A stretch of DNA of 64,000 bases from Terriglobales bacterium (GTDB lineage Bacteria; Acidobacteriota; Terriglobia; Bryobacterales; Bryobacteraceae), in NCBI GenBank assembly GCA_021372245.1, contig JAJFUV010000296.1:1-64000 (forward strand), written 5' to 3'. The position numbers were made by a program, and so were the translations under genes. The notes under the pieces are model-generated. The model worked only from the letters and a program-made list of their open reading frames with translations, did not search any database and was not told where the DNA came from. Shown in pieces: positions 45,296-53,153 of this stretch (the stretch's first letter is position 1; each line of letters opens with the position of its first letter).

Positions 45296-46192
45296 TCAGC
45301 GGCCCACGGTTTTCAGCGTTCGAGTGGGGGCCCGGCCAGAGCCGCGGATCTCCAGGCGATCTGGGTGCAACTCAACGACGGCGTACGTGGGCTCGGGAGC
45401 TTCCACTATCCCAGGCATGGTGACGTGGTGTATTCTGCGTGAAATTGCGTAGCCCCCGTTATGGTCGTGCCCACAGAAATAGGCTGCCACCACGCCGGAG
45501 GCTTCCAGCGTCTGGCGCACGGCTAGGTAGTTCCACATCAGGTGCGCGGAGGTGGACGCCGACGCGAGGATCGGCGGGTGGCCGAACACGATGACGCGCT
45601 CCTTCTTCTGTTTGGCGCGTAGCAACGCCGAGGTGAGCCACTTCATCTGCCTCTCGCCCACGCCGCCGTTCCATTCCTGCGCGTTGGGGGCCTTGGCGGC
45701 TTTCAATTCCTCCAACATCTTCACGGCAAGCGTGAAATGCTCACTCTGTTCGGGCCACCCTCCGGCCACGCTAAGGTCAGCGGAGTCCAGCACGATGAAC
45801 CTCCAGCCGGCCTCGGCAAATTCATAAAAACTGTTGGTCAGGCCCAGGCGCTTGAGTAGTTCCCGGCGATCAATGGCCGCCGCGTCGTGATTGCCGATGA
45901 CGTGGCGCTTCTTCGTCGTGATGCGCTCGTAGGCGGCGAGAATCGGGTCCAGGTTGGCGGCGCTTTCGTCGATCAGATCTCCGAGTTGAATCGCAAAGGC
46001 GAGTTGCCGGGTGTTGAGGTCGTCGGCTGCGCGTGTCAGCTTGTCTATGGAAGCGCGATAATCCCGCGTGCCGGCCGTGTCCTTGTCGGCGTACTGGATA
46101 TCGGACAGGACGGCGAAGCGGACCAGCGGCTGGTCCTGGGCGTACAACGTGCAGCCGAGCGCCGCCCAGATGAGCAACCAGCGGCGCTTCAC
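45296..46192 (-). CDS. Metallophosphoesterase, ADP-ribose/CDP-alcohol diphosphatase-like, secreted
   Basis: The 298-residue calcineurin-like phosphoesterase has a signal peptide (RRWLLIWAALGCTLYA). Metal motifs are LSDIQYAD, GDLID, GNHD, FGHPP and GHDHNGGY. The sequence around DIQYADKDTAGTRDYRASIDKL and the end HHVTMPGIVEAPEPTYAVVEL strongly recall the Mn-dependent ADP-ribose/CDP-alcohol diphosphatase (ADPRibase-Mn) group known best from vertebrates and plants. The GTG at 46192 overlaps the stop of the upstream PhzF gene, so the two are coupled. Export would place the enzyme where host or environmental nucleotides or nucleotide-lipids are met. Confidence 0.85.
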   Translation of the reverse strand: MKRRWLLIWAALGCTLYAQDQPLVRFAVLSDIQYADKDTAGTRDYRASIDKLTRAADDLNTRQLAFAIQLGDLIDESAANLDPILAAYERITTKKRHVIGNHDAAAIDRRELLKRLGLTNSFYEFAEAGWRFIVLDSADLSVAGGWPEQSEHFTLAVKMLEELKAAKAPNAQEWNGGVGERQMKWLTSALLRAKQKKERVIVFGHPPILASASTSAHLMWNYLAVRQTLEASGVVAAYFCGHDHNGGYAISRRIHHVTMPGIVEAPEPTYAVVELHPDRLEIRGSGRAPTRTLKTVGR

Positions 46193-46968
46193 AACGAGAT
46201 TTCTCCTTGCAGGAACACGGTAGTGTGGCCAGCGATCTTCACTCGTTCGCCCATGTCCTCGCACCACAACTCGCCGCCCCGCGCCGAGACCTGCCGCGCG
46301 AACATGCGCTTCTTGCCGAGGCGCTGCGACCAGTATGGGATGAGCGTGCAGTGAGCCGATCCGGTGACCGGATCTTCGTCGATGCCGGCGCCCGGCGCGA
46401 AGAAGCGTGAGACGAAGTCCGCGTCGCGGCCCGGCGCCGTCACGATGACCGCGAACCGGTCCAGCGCGGCCAGTTGGGCCATGTCGGGGCGCAGCTTCTT
46501 CACGTCACCCTCGTTGCGATAGACCACCAGATAGTCGCGCGAAGCCAGCACGGCTTCGGGCTGGGCGCCGAGGGCGGGGATCAGGTTCTCGTGCGGCTGA
46601 ACCCGCTGCGGCGGCCGGGAAGGGAAGTCCATGGCCAGCATTTCGCCTTCGCGCCGCACCACAAGCTCACCGCTTTTGGTAGAGAAGCGCGCTTCGGTAA
46701 GATGCGGGTCCACGAAGCCGAAGATCACACGGGCGCTGGCGAGCGTGGCGTGGCCGCATAGGTCGACTTCGACCTCGGGCGTGAACCATCGCAGGTCGAA
46801 GCGGTCCCCGCGCCGGACGAAGAAGGCGGTTTCCGACAGATTGTTTTCGGCCGCGATGGATGCGAGGGTGTCGTCATCCAGCCAAGCCTCCAATGGGCAA
46901 ACGGCGGCCGGGTTGCCGCTGAATGGTTCGCGCGCGAACGCGTCCACCTGGTAAATCGGTATTCTCAT
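46189..46968 (-). CDS. PhzF family isomerase
   Basis: The 259-residue protein has the diaminopimelate-epimerase-like fold. Recognisable motifs are VDAFAREPFSGNPAAVC, the catalytic Glu46 in NLSETAFF, VDLCGHATLA and the second-domain DPVTGSAHCTLIPYW. PhzF isomerises trans-2,3-dihydro-3-hydroxyanthranilate in phenazine synthesis, but no other phenazine gene is near, so a different substrate is likely. It has no signal peptide and would act in the cytoplasm, although it is coupled to an exported phosphoesterase. No strong ribosome-binding site precedes the ATG. Confidence 0.92.
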   Translation of the reverse strand: MRIPIYQVDAFAREPFSGNPAAVCPLEAWLDDDTLASIAAENNLSETAFFVRRGDRFDLRWFTPEVEVDLCGHATLASARVIFGFVDPHLTEARFSTKSGELVVRREGEMLAMDFPSRPPQRVQPHENLIPALGAQPEAVLASRDYLVVYRNEGDVKKLRPDMAQLAALDRFAVIVTAPGRDADFVSRFFAPGAGIDEDPVTGSAHCTLIPYWSQRLGKKRMFARQVSARGGELWCEDMGERVKIAGHTTVFLQGEISL

Positions 46969-47016
46969 GCTCTGTCAGTCTCTCATTTTCCAGGGGGCTG
47001 TGCGTACGTCTCTACT

Positions 47017-48192
47017 TCACTTCTTGGCGCCGAAGACCGCGCGGATGGCTTCCAGGTACCCCATTCCGTTCACGGTGTCCGGCTCCAGATAGCTGCCCTC
47101 GGTCCACTCGTTCCAAGCGTTGATGGTCACGACCCTGCGCGCCGAGGGCGTGCGATCCAGGAACGCCTTCGCCGCTTCCAGGGCCTTCCGGAATTCGGCC
47201 GGCGAGTTGTCCACCGTCACGGCGGTGTAAGGATAGCCGAGCGGACGGTAGTCCACATCCTGCTCGGTGCGGGGGCTGGAATCCCACCCCATGCCGACGT
47301 TCGGGAAGTAGGGCACGCGGAAGCGCGTCTTGATCTCGTCCCAGTTGCCGGTGGACTCCTCACGCCAGGCCGCGTAGCTTGTGGCCGGGAAGTCCCTTAG
47401 CGGAACGTTGTGAATCCAGCAATAGCTCGTCACGCTGTCGATGCCGAGCGTGGCGACCATCTCGTCGCGATTCCTGGCAAGGCCCTTGGGATTCACGCCC
47501 CAGTCGACCGCGTTCAGATACAAGCCGGGCAGGCCCGCCTTGCGGACTCGCCCGCGGAATTCCTGCAGCGCTTCGCGCGCGGGCGCCATACCGCCCATGC
47601 CCTTTACGAAGGTCATCAACTCATAGATCGAGAAATATGGCTTGCCGTCGATGCGCCAGTAATTCGGCTGCGTGAAGTACGTCCGGATGGCGTGATCCAT
47701 CAGTTTTCGGAACGTCTCGCGAGACACCGCGCCCGGGTAGTGCAGGGGCCGCGTTCCGTCGGCCTTGGCACGGAACAATTCCACCCAATCGTGATTCGCC
47801 CACATCAGCGCGAATTTAATGCGGTTGCGATTGGAAGCCTTCAGGAAGCCCTTCTCCAGGCCCCGGTCGAGAAAAGGTCCGGATTCATGCCAATACCAAT
47901 CGTAGATGAAGCACGTGATGCCGTTGTCGGCCGCGGCGGCGATCTTCCGTTCCATCACTTCGGGCCTGGATTCATCCGTGTAGCCCCAGGCGGGAACCTT
48001 GGGTTGGCGGTGCGAGGGGAAGCGCGGGTGCGCGGTTTTCACCAACTCCCACTCGGTCCAGCCTTTCCCGTAGCGGCTCTGGTTCTTCGCATCCGGATGG
48101 TAGTTGGGGAAGTAGTAAGCCGCTACTTCGTAGTCGCCCGCGCTTGCGAGCACGCATGTCATGGTCAGGAGAAGGGCAACGCCAACTTTCAT
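47017..48192 (-). CDS. WbsX-like / GH99-like protein, secreted
   Basis: The 391-residue protein has a signal peptide (VGVALLLTMTCVLASAG). The family block is VAAYYFPNYHPDAKN, GWTEWELVKTAHPRFPSHRQP, then ITCFIYDWYW and FALMWANHDW, ending with INAWNEWTEGSYLEPD. These define the WbsX (glycosyltransferase-annotated) group, structurally related to GH99-type endo-acting glycosidases. Because it is secreted it is more likely a glycoside hydrolase than a glycosyltransferase. A TACACT box lies 11 bases upstream of the ATG as a possible -10. Confidence 0.87.
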   Translation of the reverse strand: MKVGVALLLTMTCVLASAGDYEVAAYYFPNYHPDAKNQSRYGKGWTEWELVKTAHPRFPSHRQPKVPAWGYTDESRPEVMERKIAAAADNGITCFIYDWYWHESGPFLDRGLEKGFLKASNRNRIKFALMWANHDWVELFRAKADGTRPLHYPGAVSRETFRKLMDHAIRTYFTQPNYWRIDGKPYFSIYELMTFVKGMGGMAPAREALQEFRGRVRKAGLPGLYLNAVDWGVNPKGLARNRDEMVATLGIDSVTSYCWIHNVPLRDFPATSYAAWREESTGNWDEIKTRFRVPYFPNVGMGWDSSPRTEQDVDYRPLGYPYTAVTVDNSPAEFRKALEAAKAFLDRTPSARRVVTINAWNEWTEGSYLEPDTVNGMGYLEAIRAVFGAKK

Positions 48193-48291
48193 AGCTAGGA
48201 CACAGTGTAGCCGAACTGCAGTGCGATCTTCAAAAGACGGGGGAACCTCGAAGGAGGGAAAACCACCAAGGGAAGGAACTACGGAAGCAAA

Positions 48292-48321
48292 CGGAGGACG
48301 CTGGTAGCAGAGCGCCCTCCG
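48292..48321 (-). terminator. Candidate intrinsic terminator after small membrane protein gene
   Basis: A hairpin pairs CGGAGG with CCTCCG and, after one mismatch, CGCT with AGCG around an eight-base loop. On the minus strand it is followed by GTTTGCTT-like, mildly T-rich sequence. It lies seven bases beyond the stop of the minus-strand gene ending at 48328. Confidence 0.55.
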
Positions 48322-48327
48322 ATCAGG

Positions 48328-48774
48328 TTAATCCGCCGCGCTTGCTACTCGCTCGCCCATGGAGTTGGCGAAATTGTCCAGGACTTGGGCCATTTCCCGC
48401 AGGGCCGCCCGGGACGAAACCGGGGAGAAGAAGCGGCTCACCGTGCACCACCCCTGCATGATCTTGAAGTCGATCATGAGCATTCTCTGCTCCAGGGTGG
48501 AACCGCCTACATTAAGGTCTGCGCCGTGTTGGAGCAGGTAGGAAAGAAGGCGGTAGTCGCGCTTCAACGAGAACAGCAACTGTCCCATCTCGTTGTCCCA
48601 GCCTTCCTCGCTCAACCGCAATTCGACTGACGGATAGCTCAACTGGTTCGCCTCCACCACCCGTGCCGCGTAGTCCCGCGGACTCTTCGAACGCAGCATC
48701 AACACGCATGTATAGCGAAACCAGTAGACGAACAGAACGGCGGAGAAGACGAGTATGAAGATGCTGGAAATCAT
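48328..48774 (-). CDS. Small membrane-anchored protein of unknown function
   Basis: The 148-residue protein has one N-terminal membrane helix (SSIFILVFSAVLFVYWF). A predicted helical soluble part of ~120 residues follows, with a few ankyrin-like words (LLSYLLQHGADLNVGG), too little to call an ankyrin repeat. I do not recognise a family. A GGAGGAAGG sequence precedes the ATG and a hairpin follows the stop, so it is probably a monocistronic real gene. The 188 bases upstream hold no other gene; they are AT-richer than the surroundings. Confidence 0.65.
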   Translation of the reverse strand: MISSIFILVFSAVLFVYWFRYTCVLMLRSKSPRDYAARVVEANQLSYPSVELRLSEEGWDNEMGQLLFSLKRDYRLLSYLLQHGADLNVGGSTLEQRMLMIDFKIMQGWCTVSRFFSPVSSRAALREMAQVLDNFANSMGERVASAAD

Positions 48775-48962
48775 TCGCGAGTACCTTCCTCCAAGTCGAT
48801 TGCCGGGCTCACCACACTTTGCTCCGCATCATCTTTATTTTGATCTCAAAGCGAGAATAACATTGACACGATCAAGCTGCAAGAGAATTCACGGGTACTA
48901 AGGTGATTATCCTCTACAGTTCCAGTACGCGACCTCAAGTTAGTGATAGTACGGCAGAGGAA

Positions 48963-49535
48963 TCAGTAATGCGCCGCGGCGGGAAACACCATGTCCGCGA
49001 CTGGCTTGCCGGCGGCTCGACAGTGCTCCACGTAAAGCGACGCATAACTGGCGGTAATGTAGTCGCTCTCGTGGAAGCCGAGTAGTGTTGCTACGCGGTC
49101 GATCCACTCCGGCTTGCCTTCCACTTCGAGGAAGTCACCGATTGGAGTTACGTCGAGCGTTACCGTACCAGTACCTCGACTAAGCGAGTACTCGGTTCTG
49201 AATTTCTCGTAACGAAAAGCTGGTTCAAATCCAATTGCCTGGATAATACGATCGAATAACTCGAAGTCGGGGACACGACTCTCCAATTCTTCACGGCTTT
49301 TGTGTTTGAGGTTGGTGGCAGGTCCCTTGAAGGTGAGAGTGATGTGCGCGCCGGCGCGGCGGAGGCGGAGCAGACAGCCCCGGCGGCGCAGTGCGTGATC
49401 CGGGGTGTCGTAAACGACGTTCGACTCGAACACGCGGGGCCGGCTGACGTGGAATCCACGGCGGCGAAGCAGGCTTCGCGCCTGACGTGCCTCGACCCGC
49501 AACTTGATTTCGGTTTCGCGGTGCGAAGAAGACAT
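48963..49535 (-). CDS. CYTH domain protein (class IV adenylate cyclase/thiamine-triphosphatase type)
   Basis: The 190-residue cytoplasmic protein starts at ATG 49535 with the CYTH hallmark ETEIKLRV. Later strands carry the alternating charged residues of the triphosphate tunnel: VYDTPDHALRRRGCLLRLRR, HITLTFKG, SREELESRV, FLEVEGKPEWID. CYTH proteins bind triphosphates and may act as adenylate cyclase, thiamine triphosphatase or inorganic triphosphatase. Which applies cannot be told here. The frame upstream continues through the antisense of the tRNA and is not coding. The -10 region is shared divergently with the tRNA gene. Confidence 0.9.
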   Translation of the reverse strand: MSSSHRETEIKLRVEARQARSLLRRRGFHVSRPRVFESNVVYDTPDHALRRRGCLLRLRRAGAHITLTFKGPATNLKHKSREELESRVPDFELFDRIIQAIGFEPAFRYEKFRTEYSLSRGTGTVTLDVTPIGDFLEVEGKPEWIDRVATLLGFHESDYITASYASLYVEHCRAAGKPVADMVFPAAAHY

Positions 49536-49541
49536 CGACTG

Positions 49542-49550
49542 TATAATAAT
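49542..49550. promoter_or_regulatory. Overlapping divergent -10 boxes for tRNA-Arg and CYTH gene
   Basis: TATAATAAT reads as TATAAT for the tRNA on the plus strand and contributes to TATTAT for the CYTH gene on the minus strand. It is 12 bases from the tRNA start and seven bases from the CYTH ATG. No clear -35 boxes are visible on either side. Confidence 0.5.
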
Positions 49551-49558
49551 AGCAGTGT

Positions 49559-49635
49559 GCGCCCGTAGCTCAGTTGGATAGAGCGGCTGGCTTCGAACCA
49601 GTAGGCCGGGGGTTCGAGTCCCTCCGGGCGCGCCA
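49559..49635 (+). tRNA. tRNA-Arg (anticodon TCG)
   Basis: The 77-base gene has acceptor arms GCGCCCG and CGGGCGC, a D-loop with GTAGCTCAGTTGGATAGAGC, and an anticodon stem GCTGG/CCAGT (final G-T pair) around the loop CTTCGAA giving anticodon TCG. The T-arm contains GGTTCGAGTCC, and CCA is encoded. It reads CGN arginine codons. It is divergent from the CYTH gene, and the 3' end borders a degenerate stretch. Confidence 0.96.
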
Positions 49636-49910
49636 GATTCTAAAGGACTTAGCCTCCACATCACCTTCCCAAAACCCGGTTTGGTAGCAACCGTGGTAAC
49701 AACCGGGAATCCCGAAGACAAAGCAGCATCCATTGTGCCGGCGGCTTCCCGCTTCGGTGGTTTTACGGCCCGCGGCGGATCGACGGAAAGTGCGACATTG
49801 CGCACGAACTCCACACAGATCGAGCTGGTGTACCGCTTGTCCTTCGGAAAATCGCCCGCCGCGAGCGCGCAAGCGACAAGCATCAGCACTGCCAAGCAGT
49901 TGGGTTTCAC
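49636..49910 (-). pseudogene. Degenerate secreted-protein start running into the tRNA-Arg gene
   Basis: The 340 bases between the tRNA and the MtrB-like gene hold no intact gene. A minus-strand GTG at 49910 has a very good GGGGAGG site and begins a signal-peptide-like sequence (CLAVLMLVACALAAG). It continues ~90 codons without stop until it enters the tRNA antisense. Near the tRNA the translation becomes Val/Thr-rich (FPVVTTVATKPGFGKV), coded partly by a tandem 12-base repeat at 49682-49705. This looks like the start of a small exported protein whose 3' part was lost or replaced at the tRNA end, possibly by an integrated element. It is not certain that it is translated. Confidence 0.35.
49682..49705. 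repeat. Tandem 12-bp repeat next to tRNA-Arg
   Basis: TGGTAGCAACCG and TGGTAACAACCG stand head to tail with a single mismatch, 47 bases after the tRNA end. It may be part of an old recombination site or just slippage. Confidence 0.6.
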
Positions 49911-49975
49911 AGGAGTACCTCCCCAGCACAAGCAACTATCGAGAGCATCGCAGAGGATGATGTTACGCAGGCGCT

Positions 49976-51967
49976 TCAGAACGCCCACAGCAGGCTGACG
50001 TATCCCGTGTGCGCGCGGTAGTTCTGACGGGCAAAAAACTCCTCATGGTAGCCGTAATGCTGGTAACCCGCGTTCCACCTCAGCTTGCTGTTCAAGCGCA
50101 CGGAGATCCGGCCGAAGGGCGAGACATACCGCAGCGGGAATGTCTGCGCCGCGGCGAAAGCAGGTAGGGAGACTCCCGTGTCCGCACCGGTGGCCGTCAA
50201 GCGCCCGTCGCCCGTGTCTTTCACCAAGCTGTACCCGGCGAACAGATCCACGCGCTTCAGGATGCCGAACCGGACGGCGGCGTTCCCGGCGTGTATGTTG
50301 CTGATGTACAGCGAAAGGTCCTTGTCGACCAACTGTGAGGCCGCAAAATAGGCCAATCCCGAGATGGTATCCAGGTGCTGCTTGGAATAACCCGCGTCGA
50401 AACTGAACCACGCGACGGGCGCCCATGACGCATCCGCCGAGTAGTTGCGGGACCGGGAACTGTAAAGGGCAGGCGAGACGGAGTTGTTGTTGTAATTAGA
50501 GCGCGCCGCCACCGACAACAACAGCGTCTTCTGTTTGAACTGCACCCTGGCTCCGAGGGCGTGGTAATTGCGCTCGCTCACAGGGAGGAACGGGTTGTCG
50601 GCCCGGCCCACTTCACCATCCAGAGTCACGATAAGCGGCTTGAGCGGCTGCAGTCGCAGGCCCGCCATCCCGGCATGCAGTTGGTTGGTCTGGGTGCCGG
50701 CCAGCGCACCGGATGAGCCGCCAAGCTGCGTTGCCTGCCGGGATTCGATGCGGCGAGAGGCGAAGTGGTAACCGCTCACCAGCCCGAGCCATTTCGTGGC
50801 CCGGTAATTGACCTCCGTCGTGTTGCTGATAGTGCGTATGTCGAGGAGCTGAAAATCGATCAGCGTGAAGCTGAGCGTGGCGTTGTCAAGCACGCCCCAA
50901 CCCGCGTTGCCGTTCATGCGCGTGTTCTGAAAGCTCGTGTGGTTTGTCACCGTCAATCGCGAAGTGGGAAACAGGCTAAGCGTGAGGTTTCCCACTGTCG
51001 CCGGGCGGCTGCCGGTTCCCGCCACCAGGATCTGCCGGTTCAGGGCAGCCGCGAAACGATCTGTTCCCAGTGCCGACTCGTCGAAAAGAAACGCGCGGCG
51101 GCCCGAGGTGTAAGCGACTCGTCCTGTGACGGCGAACCATCCGCGAGATTCCGTCGAAATGTTCGCTCGCCAATACGGCGAGGTGCCATGGTAGGGTTCC
51201 CCACGCCGAAACGAGGTGAGCGTGGTGTTGTCGGCTGGATTCGCCCCTACGTTCGCCTGATCCTGTAGGTAGGTTGTGTCTTCCTTGAACGACTCCCATC
51301 CCCGCATCAAGGTCAGCCGCATTCCTGCGAACGTCACATCACCACCCAACCGGTATTCGTTCCGCATTCGCCGTACATCGGTCATCAGAGGGAACTCGTC
51401 GCCGCGGTTGTCGAACAACTGCACCGTGGATAGCGCCGGACCATCCTGAGCATTGCGCGAGTAACCAAGAAACAGACGCGCGTGCGATTGGGGGAACAAC
51501 GTCAAATCGTGATCCTGCATGCGCCGTTCGGTATCCATTCGGTGTAAGCCGTTCGCAATGGTCAGTGCGGGATTGTAATACCTGTCCAAGCGCCAGTTCA
51601 GGTCGTATCGGTAGAGCTTGTTGCGTTGGATGCGCAGCGAGGCAGATTCGTACGGATCGCTTCCCAAGCCTTGCGTTGTGATTACCAGTTCATCAAACCA
51701 TCGTGCGGTACCCTGCTTGGAGTACATTCCCAGCCGGGTCGAAAGGACTCGTACGCCACTGCCGAAGTTCACGTCGCTGCGATAGCGGTCGATTTGTCCC
51801 CCAACAGTGTCGAAACGGTAGCCGGTTTCGAATTCGTTGACCACATTGTAAGGGCCGACCGTCGCGCCCCGGACCTCTCCCACGCTCTCGGTGGTTGGCG
51901 CGATGGTGGTCTGCGCCAGCATGGTCGACCCCATCGCCGCAGCAATGACCGCTATCAGGATCCGCAT
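49976..51967 (-). CDS. MtrB/PioB-like outer-membrane beta-barrel protein
   Basis: The 663-residue protein has a signal peptide (LIAVIAAAMGSTMLA). The remainder is a long series of amphipathic strands (FETGYRFDTVGG, YRYDLNWRLDRYYNPAL, ARLFLGYSRNAQDG) ending in the outer-membrane signature YVSLLWAF. Its size and strand count match MtrB/PioB-type barrels that sheath a decaheme cytochrome. The gene for such a cytochrome lies nine bases upstream with a GGGAGG site before this ATG. I see no CXXC motif of the kind present in Shewanella MtrB, so it belongs to a divergent branch. Function as an electron conduit is inferred from the pair. Confidence 0.82.
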   Translation of the reverse strand: MRILIAVIAAAMGSTMLAQTTIAPTTESVGEVRGATVGPYNVVNEFETGYRFDTVGGQIDRYRSDVNFGSGVRVLSTRLGMYSKQGTARWFDELVITTQGLGSDPYESASLRIQRNKLYRYDLNWRLDRYYNPALTIANGLHRMDTERRMQDHDLTLFPQSHARLFLGYSRNAQDGPALSTVQLFDNRGDEFPLMTDVRRMRNEYRLGGDVTFAGMRLTLMRGWESFKEDTTYLQDQANVGANPADNTTLTSFRRGEPYHGTSPYWRANISTESRGWFAVTGRVAYTSGRRAFLFDESALGTDRFAAALNRQILVAGTGSRPATVGNLTLSLFPTSRLTVTNHTSFQNTRMNGNAGWGVLDNATLSFTLIDFQLLDIRTISNTTEVNYRATKWLGLVSGYHFASRRIESRQATQLGGSSGALAGTQTNQLHAGMAGLRLQPLKPLIVTLDGEVGRADNPFLPVSERNYHALGARVQFKQKTLLLSVAARSNYNNNSVSPALYSSRSRNYSADASWAPVAWFSFDAGYSKQHLDTISGLAYFAASQLVDKDLSLYISNIHAGNAAVRFGILKRVDLFAGYSLVKDTGDGRLTATGADTGVSLPAFAAAQTFPLRYVSPFGRISVRLNSKLRWNAGYQHYGYHEEFFARQNYRAHTGYVSLLWAF

Positions 51968-51976
51968 GGCTCCTCC

Positions 51977-52951
51977 CTAACGTAAGAACGTCGGATCGGC
52001 GTTCGACCCGTGGATCCGCACGTGGCAGGTCGTACAGTTCTGGTAGCTCGGATCGGTCATGTTGTGCGACGGCGATTGCATCGGGATGCCGTTCCCCTGG
52101 CGTCCAAAAGTGCCTCGCCCGTTGTGACACTCCAGGCACAGCGTAAAGACCACTGGCCGCCGCAATAACTTCGCATTCGTCGAGCCGTGCGGGTTGTGGC
52201 AGGTTTCGCAGCCGTCCGCCCGCACCGACGCATGTTCATATACAAACGGTCCGCGCTTGTCCGAATGACACTTCAAGCACGCCTCTTCGGTTTCCATCGC
52301 CTGGCTCACCATGCGAGGACGCGAGCCCATGCGCCAGTTGGGGGCCGGCGTTCCATGCGGGTTGTGGCAATCCGTGCACTTCATGAAACCTTCGTTCACC
52401 CGATGCTTGAACGGTGACGAAAACTGCGCGCGCACCGGCGCGTGGCAGCCGTAGCAGACGTCGCGCTCCTGCTGTTTTGCCAATAGGAACTTTGGCGCCG
52501 GCGACTTGTGGATGGAGTGGCAGCTGGTGCAGGCGACATCGGCCAGCGTGTGCACCGACCGCCGGATATTGGCTCGTGACACGTCCTGGCTGTGGCAGGC
52601 CAGACATCGGTCGATCACCTGCCGTGGCGTCATCGTTGAGAAAGCCTGAATCGTGGCCTTGCCTCCGTGTGCCTCCACGTGCGCTTGTCCAGGGCCGTGA
52701 CAACCTTCACATCCAACCTTCTTCGGGGGGAGGTTGCCTGCCGCGATGCTTTTGAAGTGGGGATTGCGCGGGAAGGTCAGCCAGATGTTTGGATGGCAGG
52801 TCCGGCAGGTCTCGCTACCCACGAAACCGGTACTGCCGGGAGCGGCAGTCGCCCGAAGGGCTGGAACCGCTGGCGGTAGCCCGAGCAGGTACCAGAGTGG
52901 GGCTGCCGCCGATACTGAAGAATACAACGACTGCATGAACCTGTGGAACAT
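51977..52951 (-). CDS. Decaheme c-type cytochrome (DmsE/MtrA-like)
   Basis: The 324-residue protein contains exactly ten CXXCH heme-attachment motifs, in order CRTCH, CEGCH, CLACH, CTSCH, CYGCH, CTDCH, CLKCH, CETCH, CLECH and CTTCH, spread from residue ~49 to ~311. The N-terminal ~40 residues are hydrophobic and signal-like (SSVSAAAPLWYLLGLPPAV). Ten hemes, this length and the adjacent barrel gene match MtrA/DmsE/PioA proteins that carry electrons across the periplasm and through the outer-membrane barrel. GAGAGG precedes the ATG at 52951; an ATG at 52936 is possible. A partner surface cytochrome like MtrC or OmcA is not encoded in the window. Confidence 0.93.
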   Translation of the reverse strand: MFHRFMQSLYSSVSAAAPLWYLLGLPPAVPALRATAAPGSTGFVGSETCRTCHPNIWLTFPRNPHFKSIAAGNLPPKKVGCEGCHGPGQAHVEAHGGKATIQAFSTMTPRQVIDRCLACHSQDVSRANIRRSVHTLADVACTSCHSIHKSPAPKFLLAKQQERDVCYGCHAPVRAQFSSPFKHRVNEGFMKCTDCHNPHGTPAPNWRMGSRPRMVSQAMETEEACLKCHSDKRGPFVYEHASVRADGCETCHNPHGSTNAKLLRRPVVFTLCLECHNGRGTFGRQGNGIPMQSPSHNMTDPSYQNCTTCHVRIHGSNADPTFLR

Positions 52952-53108
52952 GGGCGCCTCTCGTCATCACTTCTGTAAGGTGATAAAGGTTCCAACAATA
53001 GTGCGCAGCGCGTCTCTATTACGCCGTCACTTCCACAGGGTCGTTTGCTGCCCAGTTATATCGTTGCCCTCATTATAGTCCAGATAGTCCAGCGGAGCGG
53101 CGAAGTCT

Positions 53109-53120
53109 TAACCGCGGTTA
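53109..53120. promoter_or_regulatory. Perfect 12-bp palindrome upstream of the decaheme gene
   Basis: TAACCGCGGTTA is a perfect inverted repeat, 158 bases before the decaheme cytochrome start and just after the end of the heme-binding gene. It resembles the TAACCGGTTA dyad upstream of TonB receptor 2. The rest of this 202-base gap holds a short direct repeat of TAGTCCAG and no gene. Confidence 0.35.
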
Positions 53121-53153
53121 CAGGCAGCACCGGAGTCCATTGCTCGAACGGGT

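Noticed and set aside
49536..49640. Antisense peptides GGTRTPGLL... and RRDSNPRP... as protein domains
   Set aside because: These phrases are the well-known false translation of tRNA genes on the opposite strand.
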